From positions 1-64,000 of the forward strand of contig JASBZB010000019.1 in the NCBI GenBank assembly GCA_029983695.1: 64,000 nt of DNA, given 5' to 3'. Every line of letters starts with the position of its first letter. The first letter of the stretch is position 1. Source of the stretch: Lutispora sp003527145. GTDB taxonomy: Bacteria > Bacillota > Clostridia > Lutisporales > Lutisporaceae. Both the position numbers and the translations under genes were made by a program. Positions 32,986 to 40,067 of the stretch are shown here, piece by piece. The notes under the pieces are model-generated. The model searched no databases. It was not told the origin of the DNA and saw only the letters and a list, made by a program, of their open reading frames with translations.

Positions 32986-33132
32986 TTAACTCACCTCGCT
33001 TTCGTTTAGAATAACTCAGTTAAATCGGTCTAACCAATGCCGCGAACATTGTGTTAAGTAGCTAACCGGTCAACTGATAGACCATGCCGGCGAGGTCTTA
33101 TCTATGTAATGGCCATATTATGGCTCTTTTTT

Positions 33133-33534
33133 TTATTCTTCTTCTGTCTCAATATCTGCACTGCTATCTAATGGGCTTGCCAGGTCAACTATCATAGTCT
33201 GCTCTTGTTCAAGCCAATCAACAGCATACTTAATTGTTTTGGAAAAATCAATTCCTGTTTTATTCGAAACATACATAAGAAAATCTTTGTTACTTATTCT
33301 AATAACACCATTTCGTTCTCTCTCTGCAAAAGGATAACTTTTTCCTGACTGGTCATCCTCATCATCTGCAGGTATAAAGCCTAACACCTTGTTAGTAATA
33401 TCAATGCCTATTTTTATTCTCTTTGGTTTCTTAAGCATTTCAATTGCCGAACTGTTAAAAGTGATTCCATAAGTTGCAATAGATACAATTGGTGCACCCG
33501 ATGAAGGTCCAAAGAATTGGAAGCTATATTTCAT
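33133..33534 (-). CDS. 133-residue unknown protein
   Basis: A soluble acidic protein whose N-terminal half has alternating beta-like strands (APIVSIATYGITFNSSAIEML and RIKIGIDITNKVLGFIPA). A helical segment and an acidic tail follow (SADIETEEE). GGAGATG precedes the ATG. Proteins of this look are frequent on small integrative elements, but I do not recognise a family. The 46-residue frame lies 150 bases downstream on the same strand. Confidence 0.5.
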   Translation of the reverse strand: MKYSFQFFGPSSGAPIVSIATYGITFNSSAIEMLKKPKRIKIGIDITNKVLGFIPADDEDDQSGKSYPFAERERNGVIRISNKDFLMYVSNKTGIDFSKTIKYAVDWLEQEQTMIVDLASPLDSSADIETEEE

Positions 33535-33738
33535 TTACCATCATCTCCATTCTAATCATTCCTTTACAACTACATTATAGCACTATGTTTTCTTTTGTCA
33601 ACATACAGTTTCGGAATTTTGTCAACTTTGTTTTGTTTTATTTTCAAAAATTTTTTTAAATAGCGATTATTTAGTTACTACATTATTTATATTGCATAAA
33701 AAGTTATGGATGTCTACGATATCGATACATATATGTGC

Positions 33739-33782
33739 CATATGTATTGCATATGTATTACACATGTATTACATATGTATTA
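33739..33782. repeat. Four tandem 11-bp iterons
   Basis: Four head-to-tail units of C-A-T/C-ATGTATT-A/G: CATATGTATTG, CATATGTATTA, CACATGTATTA, CATATGTATTA. The 11-bp period puts them on one face of the helix. They lie in the 890-base gene-free interval 33535-34421 of the element. Confidence 0.75.
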
Positions 33783-34000
33783 CAATGTAGCTACATCATC
33801 TTCACATAGTCCGAAGAAGTTGCAGTATTTCACTTATATCTATTATCAAGCTCAGTTATACTCCTTTTTGTAAATGTAGTCAAATGCTTATTAGATACAT
33901 TGTAATTGTAATTTACATTTTGCTTTGTTTGTCAAATATATATTTATTATTTCTGTCGTCTCTAAATTTCAAAGACTTTATTATTGTATATACTAAATAG

Positions 34001-34018
34001 CAACTATATTAGTTGCAA
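34001..34018. repeat. Palindrome GCAACTA / TAGTTGC
   Basis: Seven-base arms around a short centre. The half-site resembles the arms of the larger inverted repeat at 34281-34321. Confidence 0.45.
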
Positions 34019-34280
34019 AATTTTTATATTTGTGATATGAATTTACTATTTTGTTTTGACTTATCATTAGTCAATCAATTTTCAATATCCTTTCAAGATA
34101 CTCAACTATTTCTTATCTTGACAATATGAATAATTAGTTTGTTGACATTCAACATTCGAACTAAATTAAAGGTGAATTGTGTTTAATGAGTACCCCTTCA
34201 CCTTAAGAAACGAATATGCACTTTTCTAGAAGTAAATATTCCCCCTATCAAACATAACTTATGTTCACAGTGGTCTATAG

Positions 34281-34321
34281 TTGCAACATAATATAGCATC
34301 ACAACTATAATTATGTTGCAA
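34281..34321. repeat. Inverted repeat upstream of the tyrosine recombinase gene
   Basis: TTGCAACATAATATAG and CTATAATTATGTTGCAA flank an eight-base centre (CATCACAA), with one indel between arms. The size and spacing resemble a tyrosine recombinase core site, but it could be an operator. Confidence 0.6.
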
Positions 34322-34421
34322 GATTTTGCTGAATATGATAATGTTATTGTGAGAAAAGCCATTTTATCCACATAAAAACTAGCAACACAATAATTAATGC
34401 TCATTTTTAAGGAGGTTCTGT

Positions 34422-35288
34422 ATGAAATACATTGAAGATTTTAAGAACGAATTAATCAAGCAAGAGAAATCCAGTAATACAATCAATAATTATGTTAGGG
34501 CTATTTTGGACTATTCTATCTTTATTAAAAGTACCACAGGTGAAGATATTGACCCTAAAGATATGATTGAACTTGATATTAGAGAATATAAATCATATCT
34601 TCTCAATGTAGCCAAGCAAGACCCGAAAACTATAAATAATAAATTATCTGGTCTTACAAAGTTTTGTGACTTCCTTATGGCTATAGGTATTCTCAATTCA
34701 AATCCAGTTAAAGTGGTGAATAAAATTAAGATACAGAACTCTCAAACAGCACCAAAAACATTATCCAAGAATGATTTATATAAACTTAGAAGAGAGTTCC
34801 ATAAAAGTAGCAATCCAAGAGATATTGCTATCTTTGAACTTCTTTATAATACTGGCATAAGAGTATCCGAGCTATGCAATACTGAGCTTGATGATATTGA
34901 GATTAGCGACAGGAAAGGCACTCTTATAATACGAGAAGGTAAAGGTTCAAAGTATCGTTCTATTCCTCTAAATACAAATGTTAGAAATGCGGTATCTGAT
35001 TACCTTAAGGTTAGACCATTAACAACAAACAAAAGGCTGTTACAGGGTCAGAGAGGCAGTTTAAAAAGAGAGGCTGTATTCAGACTCATACAAAAATATG
35101 CACAGTTGGCAAAAGTCGAAGAAGTAAGCCCTCATACCTTACGACACCAATTCTGCAAGGAACTTCTTAACAGTGGTACTGACATTGTTACAGTAGCGAA
35201 TCTTGCAGGACACTCCAATGTAAACACTACAGCTATTTATACTCAGCCTACAGAAGAAGAAAAGGCTTCTGCTCTTGAAAGACTTTAG
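34422..35288 (+). CDS. Tyrosine recombinase/integrase (XerC/D-like)
   Basis: A 288-residue protein. The N-terminal SAM-like core-binding domain covers residues about 1-85. The catalytic residues are Arg in TGIRVSELC, Lys in REGKGSKYRSIPL, His-x-x-Arg in SPHTLRHQFCKELL, His in LAGHSNVNTT and Tyr in TAIYTQP, so the set is complete. AAGGAGG lies seven bases before the ATG. It is internal to the element, not at an end, so it may resolve multimers or act on the nearby inverted repeat rather than drive integration. Confidence 0.92.
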   Translation: MKYIEDFKNELIKQEKSSNTINNYVRAILDYSIFIKSTTGEDIDPKDMIELDIREYKSYLLNVAKQDPKTINNKLSGLTKFCDFLMAIGILNSNPVKVVNKIKIQNSQTAPKTLSKNDLYKLRREFHKSSNPRDIAIFELLYNTGIRVSELCNTELDDIEISDRKGTLIIREGKGSKYRSIPLNTNVRNAVSDYLKVRPLTTNKRLLQGQRGSLKREAVFRLIQKYAQLAKVEEVSPHTLRHQFCKELLNSGTDIVTVANLAGHSNVNTTAIYTQPTEEEKASALERL

Positions 35289-35325
35289 CCTTAATTCATT
35301 ATGAATATACAAGGACTTACAAACG

Positions 35326-35361
35326 GAGAAATAAAAAAACACTTTATGCTTTTAAAGTGCT
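35326..35361 (-). terminator. Terminator at the end of the minus-strand HNH/sigma unit
   Basis: On the minus strand GCACTTTAAAAGCATAAAGTG forms a hairpin followed by TTTTTTTATT. Confidence 0.5.
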
Positions 35362-35592
35362 ATCCGGCAATAATCTTTTAGTTTGTTGATTGTATATAAG
35401 TCACACGGTTAGGATATTGGATAATGTACAAGTATAGCCATCTATATCTATTCCTAACACATACCTATTGGGTGCTACCCCTATAACAGTTCTCCGAACT
35501 GTTCATAATATATATATAGCTGAAAGTGGAACTATATTGCTTAAATATTTGAAAATAAAGTAATTATATTTGTTAAGAATCCATTATGTATT

Positions 35593-35624
35593 ATCACAGC
35601 ACAGATTTTGCACTGTGATTTTTA
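35593..35624 (+). terminator. Hairpin ATCACAG / CTGTGAT with T-run
   Basis: Seven-base arms followed by TTTTTAAT on the plus strand, just before the end of the HNH gene. It may terminate transcripts from the tyrosine recombinase. The interval 35289-35592 otherwise shows only the pair GTTAGGA...TCCTAAC and a small ACAGTTC/GAACTGT hairpin. Confidence 0.45.
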
Positions 35625-35630
35625 ATCTAT

Positions 35631-36239
35631 TTATGCTATCTTATCTATATTGTCAGTCCTTCCCCAATACTTAATTTCAGCTTCAACCCTAGCCCTTTTA
35701 GCTTTTTCTATATCAGAAAAAGTGCCAATATAAACTTTTTTCCTATCATACCCAATGGTGACTATATACCTGCCCTTTTGTTCAGTAATACCCCTTAGTC
35801 CTAAACTTTTCTCTTTAGGTTTTAAGTTTCTTGCATTTTCTTTGGTTGTGCAAACCTTTAAGTTCTTTTTTCGATTATCTAGTCGATTATGATTTATATG
35901 GTCAACAATTAGATTTTCCCCTGGATTCATGATAAGCCTGTGCATAAAGACTAATTTGCCACCTATATGAGCCCTTGCATATTTTTGACAATACCATTTG
36001 TATTTTCTTAACATCTCAACATCCTCCCTGTCAACCAATGCCTCCGCAACCCGATTTGATTTTTTATCATAAAGAATTATCTCTGCATAATCTTTATGAT
36101 AAACTATTTCATTGGGGTCTTTTCTTGTCCTTTCTAAAATTTTACCATGTCTTCTAAATTGCATATAATGTTTACTGCAATATCCTATAGAGCTGACTAT
36201 GTTTTCACATCCATCTACTGAGCATTCTTTCTTTGGCAT
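35631..36239 (-). CDS. HNH endonuclease with AP2 DNA-binding domain
   Basis: A 202-residue homing-endonuclease-like protein. The N-terminus has a small Cys/His cluster (CSVDGCENIVSSIGYCSKHY). The HNH motif is LIVDHINHNRLDNRKKNLKVC, followed by TTKENARN. The C-terminal AP2 domain is LGLRGITEQKGRYIVTIGYD, then VYIGTFSDIEKAKRARVEAE. No intron structure was recognised around it, so it appears free-standing within the element. It lies just downstream of the sigma-like gene on the same strand and is preceded by AGGAGG. Confidence 0.85.
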   Translation of the reverse strand: MPKKECSVDGCENIVSSIGYCSKHYMQFRRHGKILERTRKDPNEIVYHKDYAEIILYDKKSNRVAEALVDREDVEMLRKYKWYCQKYARAHIGGKLVFMHRLIMNPGENLIVDHINHNRLDNRKKNLKVCTTKENARNLKPKEKSLGLRGITEQKGRYIVTIGYDRKKVYIGTFSDIEKAKRARVEAEIKYWGRTDNIDKIA

Positions 36240-36305
36240 GAATATATCCTCCTAACTTTAATAAATTCCAACTAACCTGACCTATATAACAGCTTTCCAA
36301 GCTAT

Positions 36306-37106
36306 TCATGCTATAAACTTCAAAAACTTTTTCCTTATCAACTTGATATGGTTATTAACGCCTGTCCTAGAAATTTTTAATTCTTTGGCAATCTGGGATA
36401 TATTTAAACCTTCAGAAAGTAATTTTGCTACCGCTTCCTGTGGCTTAGTTAGATTGTACCGTCCTAAATCAATTCCTTGCTCTTCCTCATATTCTATAGA
36501 GCAAGATAAATGCTTCAGTTGAAACTCCTCTTCAAAGGCTTCATCAATACCGTCAATATATTCGTTTTTTAAATCATAAATTGCATTATTGAATACTTTG
36601 ATTAATTTGTAAGGAAGATAGCTCTTTATATAACCACTGAAGCTTCCTTTAGCGAAGTTATAGTCTTTCACAAGTTCAATAAAAGAAACTAATACTTCTT
36701 CCATGATATCGTCCGCTAAGCTCGATAGATAATGATAGCCGGTAATATCCTCACCTCTTCTGAATTTTTCAATTGCCTTTGATTTTGCCTTAAAGACTAT
36801 TTTATCGATATATTTATATGGGTTATCTGCCATTGTCTTAATTAATGGTGTATAATTGTCTATCAGTTCAATCAGGTAGATTGATTTATCTTCACTTCCA
36901 TATCTAAACCCTGATATCATTTCATCATCTTGCTTTGAATACTCCTGTCTTTGCTTTTTGGATGGGTTAGTTTCTCTATGGTATAGCTTCTTTCTTGGCT
37001 GATAAATGTTTATGGTATTCCTAAATGGTATTGGTAAATATCTTGTATCACCCCAATCATCATAAGTGTTATAGATATTAGTCACAGGTTTGAATTTACG
37101 ACTCAA
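36306..37106 (-). CDS. Sigma-70-like factor of the mobile element
   Basis: A 266-residue protein. Residues about 95-190 resemble sigma region 2 (YHYLSSLADDIMEEVLVSFIELVKDYN, then FSGYIKSYLPYKLIKVFNNA). The C-terminus is a region-4/LuxR-like HTH (LTKPQEAVAKLLSEGLNISQ and IAKELKISRTGVNNHIKLIR). The start is TTG at 37106 behind a strong AGGAGGTGATTTA. Related factors occur on Gram-positive integrative elements. It may direct transcription of element genes; its -10/-35 preference is unknown. Confidence 0.65.
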   Translation of the reverse strand: MSRKFKPVTNIYNTYDDWGDTRYLPIPFRNTINIYQPRKKLYHRETNPSKKQRQEYSKQDDEMISGFRYGSEDKSIYLIELIDNYTPLIKTMADNPYKYIDKIVFKAKSKAIEKFRRGEDITGYHYLSSLADDIMEEVLVSFIELVKDYNFAKGSFSGYIKSYLPYKLIKVFNNAIYDLKNEYIDGIDEAFEEEFQLKHLSCSIEYEEEQGIDLGRYNLTKPQEAVAKLLSEGLNISQIAKELKISRTGVNNHIKLIRKKFLKFIA

Positions 37107-37140
37107 TAAATCACCTCCTAAAATAAATTATTTGTGCTAC

Positions 37141-37272
37141 TTATGCTACCTCCATAAGTTCCTTGCCATCTTTTAATTCTTCTTTCAATATGATTTCAAA
37201 GACGATACAAGCAAGCATATCCACGAAAATATCCAATTCTTCTTCGTTGTTTTCCTTGACCTTGCTTTTCAG
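37141..37272 (-). CDS. Tiny acidic protein, possible CTG start
   Basis: A 43-codon frame ending TAA at 37141-37143 (KSKVKENNEEELDIFVDMLA, then CIVFEIILKEELKDGKELM). GGAGG lies seven bases before CTG at 37270-37272, the only start-like codon at a correct distance. It is the first frame of the minus-strand unit facing the XRE regulator. The call is tentative. Confidence 0.4.
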   Translation of the reverse strand: MKSKVKENNEEELDIFVDMLACIVFEIILKEELKDGKELMEVA

Positions 37273-37316
37273 ATTGATACCTCCTTAAATTCTAGTAAAC
37301 AACATGTCGCATTTAA

Positions 37317-37340
37317 ATAGTAGCATAAACATGCTACTAT
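37317..37340. promoter_or_regulatory. XRE operator in the divergent control region
   Basis: ATAGTAGCAT-AAAC-ATGCTACTAT is a perfect 10-bp palindrome. Further half-sites ATGCTACTA at about 37363-37372 and ATGCTACTTGCGCTAC at 37383-37398 flank a TTGTCA / TATGCT promoter (37340-37345 and 37363-37368). Probable binding site of the XRE regulator encoded at 37431. Confidence 0.7.
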
Positions 37341-37430
37341 TGTCAACATAAATATTATTATTTATGCTACTATTTACTTTGTATGCTACTTGCGCTACAA
37401 TTGGAATAACGAATTAATAGGAGGGGTATT

Positions 37431-38018
37431 GTGAACGGAATAAGTTTTGGGAAGATGATTAAAGAACTAAGAAAAAAATCAGGAATACCATCAAAGGAAT
37501 TATCAACTAAAGTAGGTAAAGCCGTAACATATGTATCTCAGCTTGAAAGGGGCTTAATAAAAAAGCCTGATTATGATACTTGCTTCAGACTTTTAAAAGA
37601 ATTAGGAAAGTCCGAGAATATAATTGAAGATATGCTCAGCTATTATGGCATACTTTCCCCAGAAAGAGAACAACAAGAACTTGAATGGATTACTGAGCAA
37701 GCAGAAGAAGCATTAGAATTTGATTGGATGGAACGACACATACAAAAGCTAAAGACATCTAATGACCGATTGCATAGCAAGTTTAACCTTCTAATAGAAA
37801 AGGATTTATCTAAAGCAGCGAATCTTATTAAAAACATTGAGGCTTTAACTAAATCAGAAGATAAATTAGACTTCCTTAAAGCATTGTTTGAATTTGATTA
37901 CTCAGAAATGATAAACGACGATAGGAAGGAACTAATTGACATTATCAAAAGATACATGCTGAGCAAATATAAAATAGATGATTATGGAGAATTCGTAAAA
38001 AAGGAGGACAATGAATGA
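37431..38018 (+). CDS. XRE-family regulator of the recombinase unit
   Basis: A 195-residue regulator. Residues about 8-65 are an XRE HTH (IKELRKKSGIPSKELSTKVGKAVTYVSQLERGLI). A helical C-terminal part rich in Glu/Lys follows. The start is GTG at 37431 behind AGGAGGGG. The stop overlaps the ATG of the serine recombinase (ATGA), so the two are translationally coupled. The palindrome at 37317 in the divergent region suggests that it represses both its own operon and the opposite sigma/HNH unit. Confidence 0.85.
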   Translation: MNGISFGKMIKELRKKSGIPSKELSTKVGKAVTYVSQLERGLIKKPDYDTCFRLLKELGKSENIIEDMLSYYGILSPEREQQELEWITEQAEEALEFDWMERHIQKLKTSNDRLHSKFNLLIEKDLSKAANLIKNIEALTKSEDKLDFLKALFEFDYSEMINDDRKELIDIIKRYMLSKYKIDDYGEFVKKEDNE

Positions 38019-39568
38019 GAGTAGCTTTATATGTTAGAGTCTCTACAGAAGAACAGGCTGAAGAAGGTTTTTCAATTGATGGACAGATAAAAAACTTAAC
38101 CGATTATTGCGAAAGAAACAATTATTCTATAATTGATATCTATAAGGATGAAGGTGTAAGCGGTAAGTCTATTAAAGGAAGAACCGCCCTGAATAGATTA
38201 TTAGAGGATTGCGTATCAAATAAATTCGACATGGTTATTGTATGGAAAGTATCGAGATTAGCTCGTAGGCAGGTAGACTTTGTAAATATTATTGCACACT
38301 TTGAAGAGTATAGTATAGCCTTCAATAGCATTAGCGAAAATATTGACGCTTCTACCCCTGTAGGTAGAGCTATGTTACAAATGATGGGGTCTTTTGCTGA
38401 ACTTGAGAGAAATACGATTCTTGATAATTTAAAGATGGGAATGAAACAGAGGGCTTCAGAAGGTAAATGGAATGGTGGTATTGTATTAGGCTACAAATCT
38501 CAGAATAAAAAGCTGGTAATAGTTGAAAGCGAAGCAAACATTGTTAAGCATATATTTGAGCTTTATCTAAGTGGCAAGGGATATAAAGCAATAGCCAATC
38601 AGCTCAACCATGAAGGATTTCAAACAAAGAAGGGGAAAGCCTTTTCTATTAACTCTGTTAGGCAAATACTTTTAAACTCTGTATATGTTGGCTATATAAG
38701 CTTTAATAAGCTTGAAAACTGGAGTGAGAAAAGAAGGAAGGGCAAAAACCCTAATTCCATATATGTCAAAGGTGAACATGAACCAATAATCACAGAGGAA
38801 ACATGGCAAAAGGTACAAGATAGGATTAATCAAAGGTCTAACAAACCTGCAAAAACATTTACTGGTCATTTCCCATTAACAACCCTTCTAAGATGCCCTG
38901 TATGTGGACAAGGCATGATAGGACATAGATTAAAAAATAGTAATGGCGATGTATTAAGATACTATCAGTGTGGAAACTTTCACTATAAAGGTTCTGCTGT
39001 ATGTAAATCAAATATGATTAGAGCTGATTATGCTGAAGCTGAGGTATTGGATAGAATTGAACAAGTTGTTAGAGACAAATCTGTATTGAAAGAAATTTTA
39101 GAAAGAGTAAATGCAAAAATTGCAAATTATAAAAAGCCCCTACAAGAGAAGTTAGATTATAACCAAGAACAAATAACCAGAATAGAAACAAATCTGAATA
39201 AATATATGAAGCTCTTTGAAAGCGATAGGATTTCCTCAACTACAGTAATAAATAAAATCCATGAGTTAGAGGATGAATTATCTAAGTTAAAAACCGCTTC
39301 ACATAATATAAAGGCTGATTTGCTTAAACCATCAATCAAGGAAGTACCTTTTGATAGGGTGTCAAATATCCTATCAAGCTTTTCAAAGATATTACCAAAA
39401 GCTGAACCAGAAAAACAGAAGAGTTTACTGCATTCTATAATCAGCAAAATCACAATAAACCCTTCAAATAATATCAAAGAAAGAACTATTAAAGATATTG
39501 AGTTATACTTTGATTTAAACGATAAAAACGACTATGTGCTTACTTATGGTACGGCTCCCCCATATTAA
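38015..39568 (+). CDS. Large serine recombinase (site-specific integrase of the element)
   Basis: 517 residues as integrated. The resolvase domain at 1-150 has the nucleophile Ser10 in ALYVRVSTEEQAEEGFS and Arg-rich VWKVSRLARRQVDF. The recombinase domain at about 160-280 is followed by a zinc ribbon (CPVCGQGMIG...YQCGNF...SAVCKSN) and a coiled coil at about 340-420. This is the standard large serine integrase layout. The last codons TYGTAPPY run through the right attachment repeat into rlmH-derived sequence. When the element ends are joined, the frame would read TYGTA followed by 19 other residues (HRTVSNSI...AYVLI) to the TGA at 31529, giving 533 residues. Confidence 0.94.
   Translation: MRVALYVRVSTEEQAEEGFSIDGQIKNLTDYCERNNYSIIDIYKDEGVSGKSIKGRTALNRLLEDCVSNKFDMVIVWKVSRLARRQVDFVNIIAHFEEYSIAFNSISENIDASTPVGRAMLQMMGSFAELERNTILDNLKMGMKQRASEGKWNGGIVLGYKSQNKKLVIVESEANIVKHIFELYLSGKGYKAIANQLNHEGFQTKKGKAFSINSVRQILLNSVYVGYISFNKLENWSEKRRKGKNPNSIYVKGEHEPIITEETWQKVQDRINQRSNKPAKTFTGHFPLTTLLRCPVCGQGMIGHRLKNSNGDVLRYYQCGNFHYKGSAVCKSNMIRADYAEAEVLDRIEQVVRDKSVLKEILERVNAKIANYKKPLQEKLDYNQEQITRIETNLNKYMKLFESDRISSTTVINKIHELEDELSKLKTASHNIKADLLKPSIKEVPFDRVSNILSSFSKILPKAEPEKQKSLLHSIISKITINPSNNIKERTIKDIELYFDLNDKNDYVLTYGTAPPY
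39540..39557. repeat. Attachment site repeat, right end (18 bp)
   Basis: TTACTTATGGTACGGCTC, identical to 31455-31472. It overlaps both the rlmH 3' end (minus) and the recombinase 3' end (plus). Confidence 0.88.
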
Positions 39569-40019
39569 TCCTGTACCCTCTATATATCTGCTCCAGCAGT
39601 ATCACCCTCATGAGCTGATGGGGAAAGGTCATAGGCGAAAAGGACAGCTTGAAGTCCGCTCTTTTGAGCACTTCATCGCTGAGGCCCAGGGAGCCGCCGA
39701 TGATAAAAGCTATATTGCTTCTCCCCTTTATACCGAGATCGTTGATAAAATCAGCGAAGACTTCGGAGGAGAGCAGCTTGCCGTCTATGGCCAAAGCTAT
39801 TACATAGGTATCGCTTTTCACATGCTTTAATATTGCCTGGCCTTCTCTTCCCTTTACTGCCGCTTCTTCCGCCCGGCTCATATTTTCCGGAGCTTTTTCA
39901 TCAGCTACTTCGATTATATCCATCCTGCAATATTTTGAAAGCCGTTTGGAGTATTCCGAAACGGCTTCTTTCAAATATTTTTCTTTTAATTTTCCAACTG
40001 CTATTATATTGATATTCAT
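39540..40019 (-). CDS. rlmH: 23S rRNA (pseudouridine1915-N3)-methyltransferase RlmH
   Basis: A 159-residue SPOUT methyltransferase (OrfX of staphylococci) that modifies helix 69 of 23S rRNA. The SAM-knot motif is NIAFIIGGSLGLSDEVLKRA and the C-terminus is YRGYRINMGEPYHK, almost universally conserved. AGAGGTG precedes the ATG. It is the last gene of the wal operon. The final codons are the integration target of the element to the left; the repeat restores the coding sequence, so rlmH remains intact. Confidence 0.97.
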   Translation of the reverse strand: MNINIIAVGKLKEKYLKEAVSEYSKRLSKYCRMDIIEVADEKAPENMSRAEEAAVKGREGQAILKHVKSDTYVIALAIDGKLLSSEVFADFINDLGIKGRSNIAFIIGGSLGLSDEVLKRADFKLSFSPMTFPHQLMRVILLEQIYRGYRINMGEPYHK

Positions 40020-40036
40020 CAGAACACCTCTTTTGT

Positions 40037-40066
40037 GAGAAGCAAAAAGAACCGTCCCCGATGCTT
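40037..40066. repeat. Dispersed 30-bp repeat, copy B (REP-like)
   Basis: GAGAAGCAAAAAGAA-C-CGTCCCCGATGCTT, one base different from 15117-15146. AGAAGCA/TGCTTCT can pair. It lies directly between htrA and rlmH and could affect their relative expression. Confidence 0.7.
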
Positions 40067-40067
40067 C

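Larger units (their letters stand above)
31455..39557. mobile_element. SCC-like integrated element in the 3' end of rlmH
   Basis: An element of about 8.1 kb bounded by identical 18-bp repeats that contain the last five codons and stop of rlmH. The serine recombinase gene lies at the right end and reads into the right repeat. Contents in order are a small XRE regulator, two small cargo frames, a 46-residue frame, a 133-residue protein, a four-unit iteron array, a tyrosine recombinase, an HNH-AP2 endonuclease, a sigma-like factor, a tiny frame, an XRE regulator and the serine recombinase. No relaxase, type IV secretion, phage structural or resistance gene was seen. Insertion at rlmH by a large serine recombinase is the SCC (ccr) pattern of staphylococci; the relation here is by target and enzyme class. 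Confidence 0.85.

Noticed and set aside
33739..33782. CRISPR-like array
   Set aside because: Units are 11 bp, contiguous and without spacers; they are iterons, not CRISPR repeats.
35631..36239. Group I intron hosting the HNH gene
   Set aside because: No interrupted gene or conserved intron core was found around the HNH frame.
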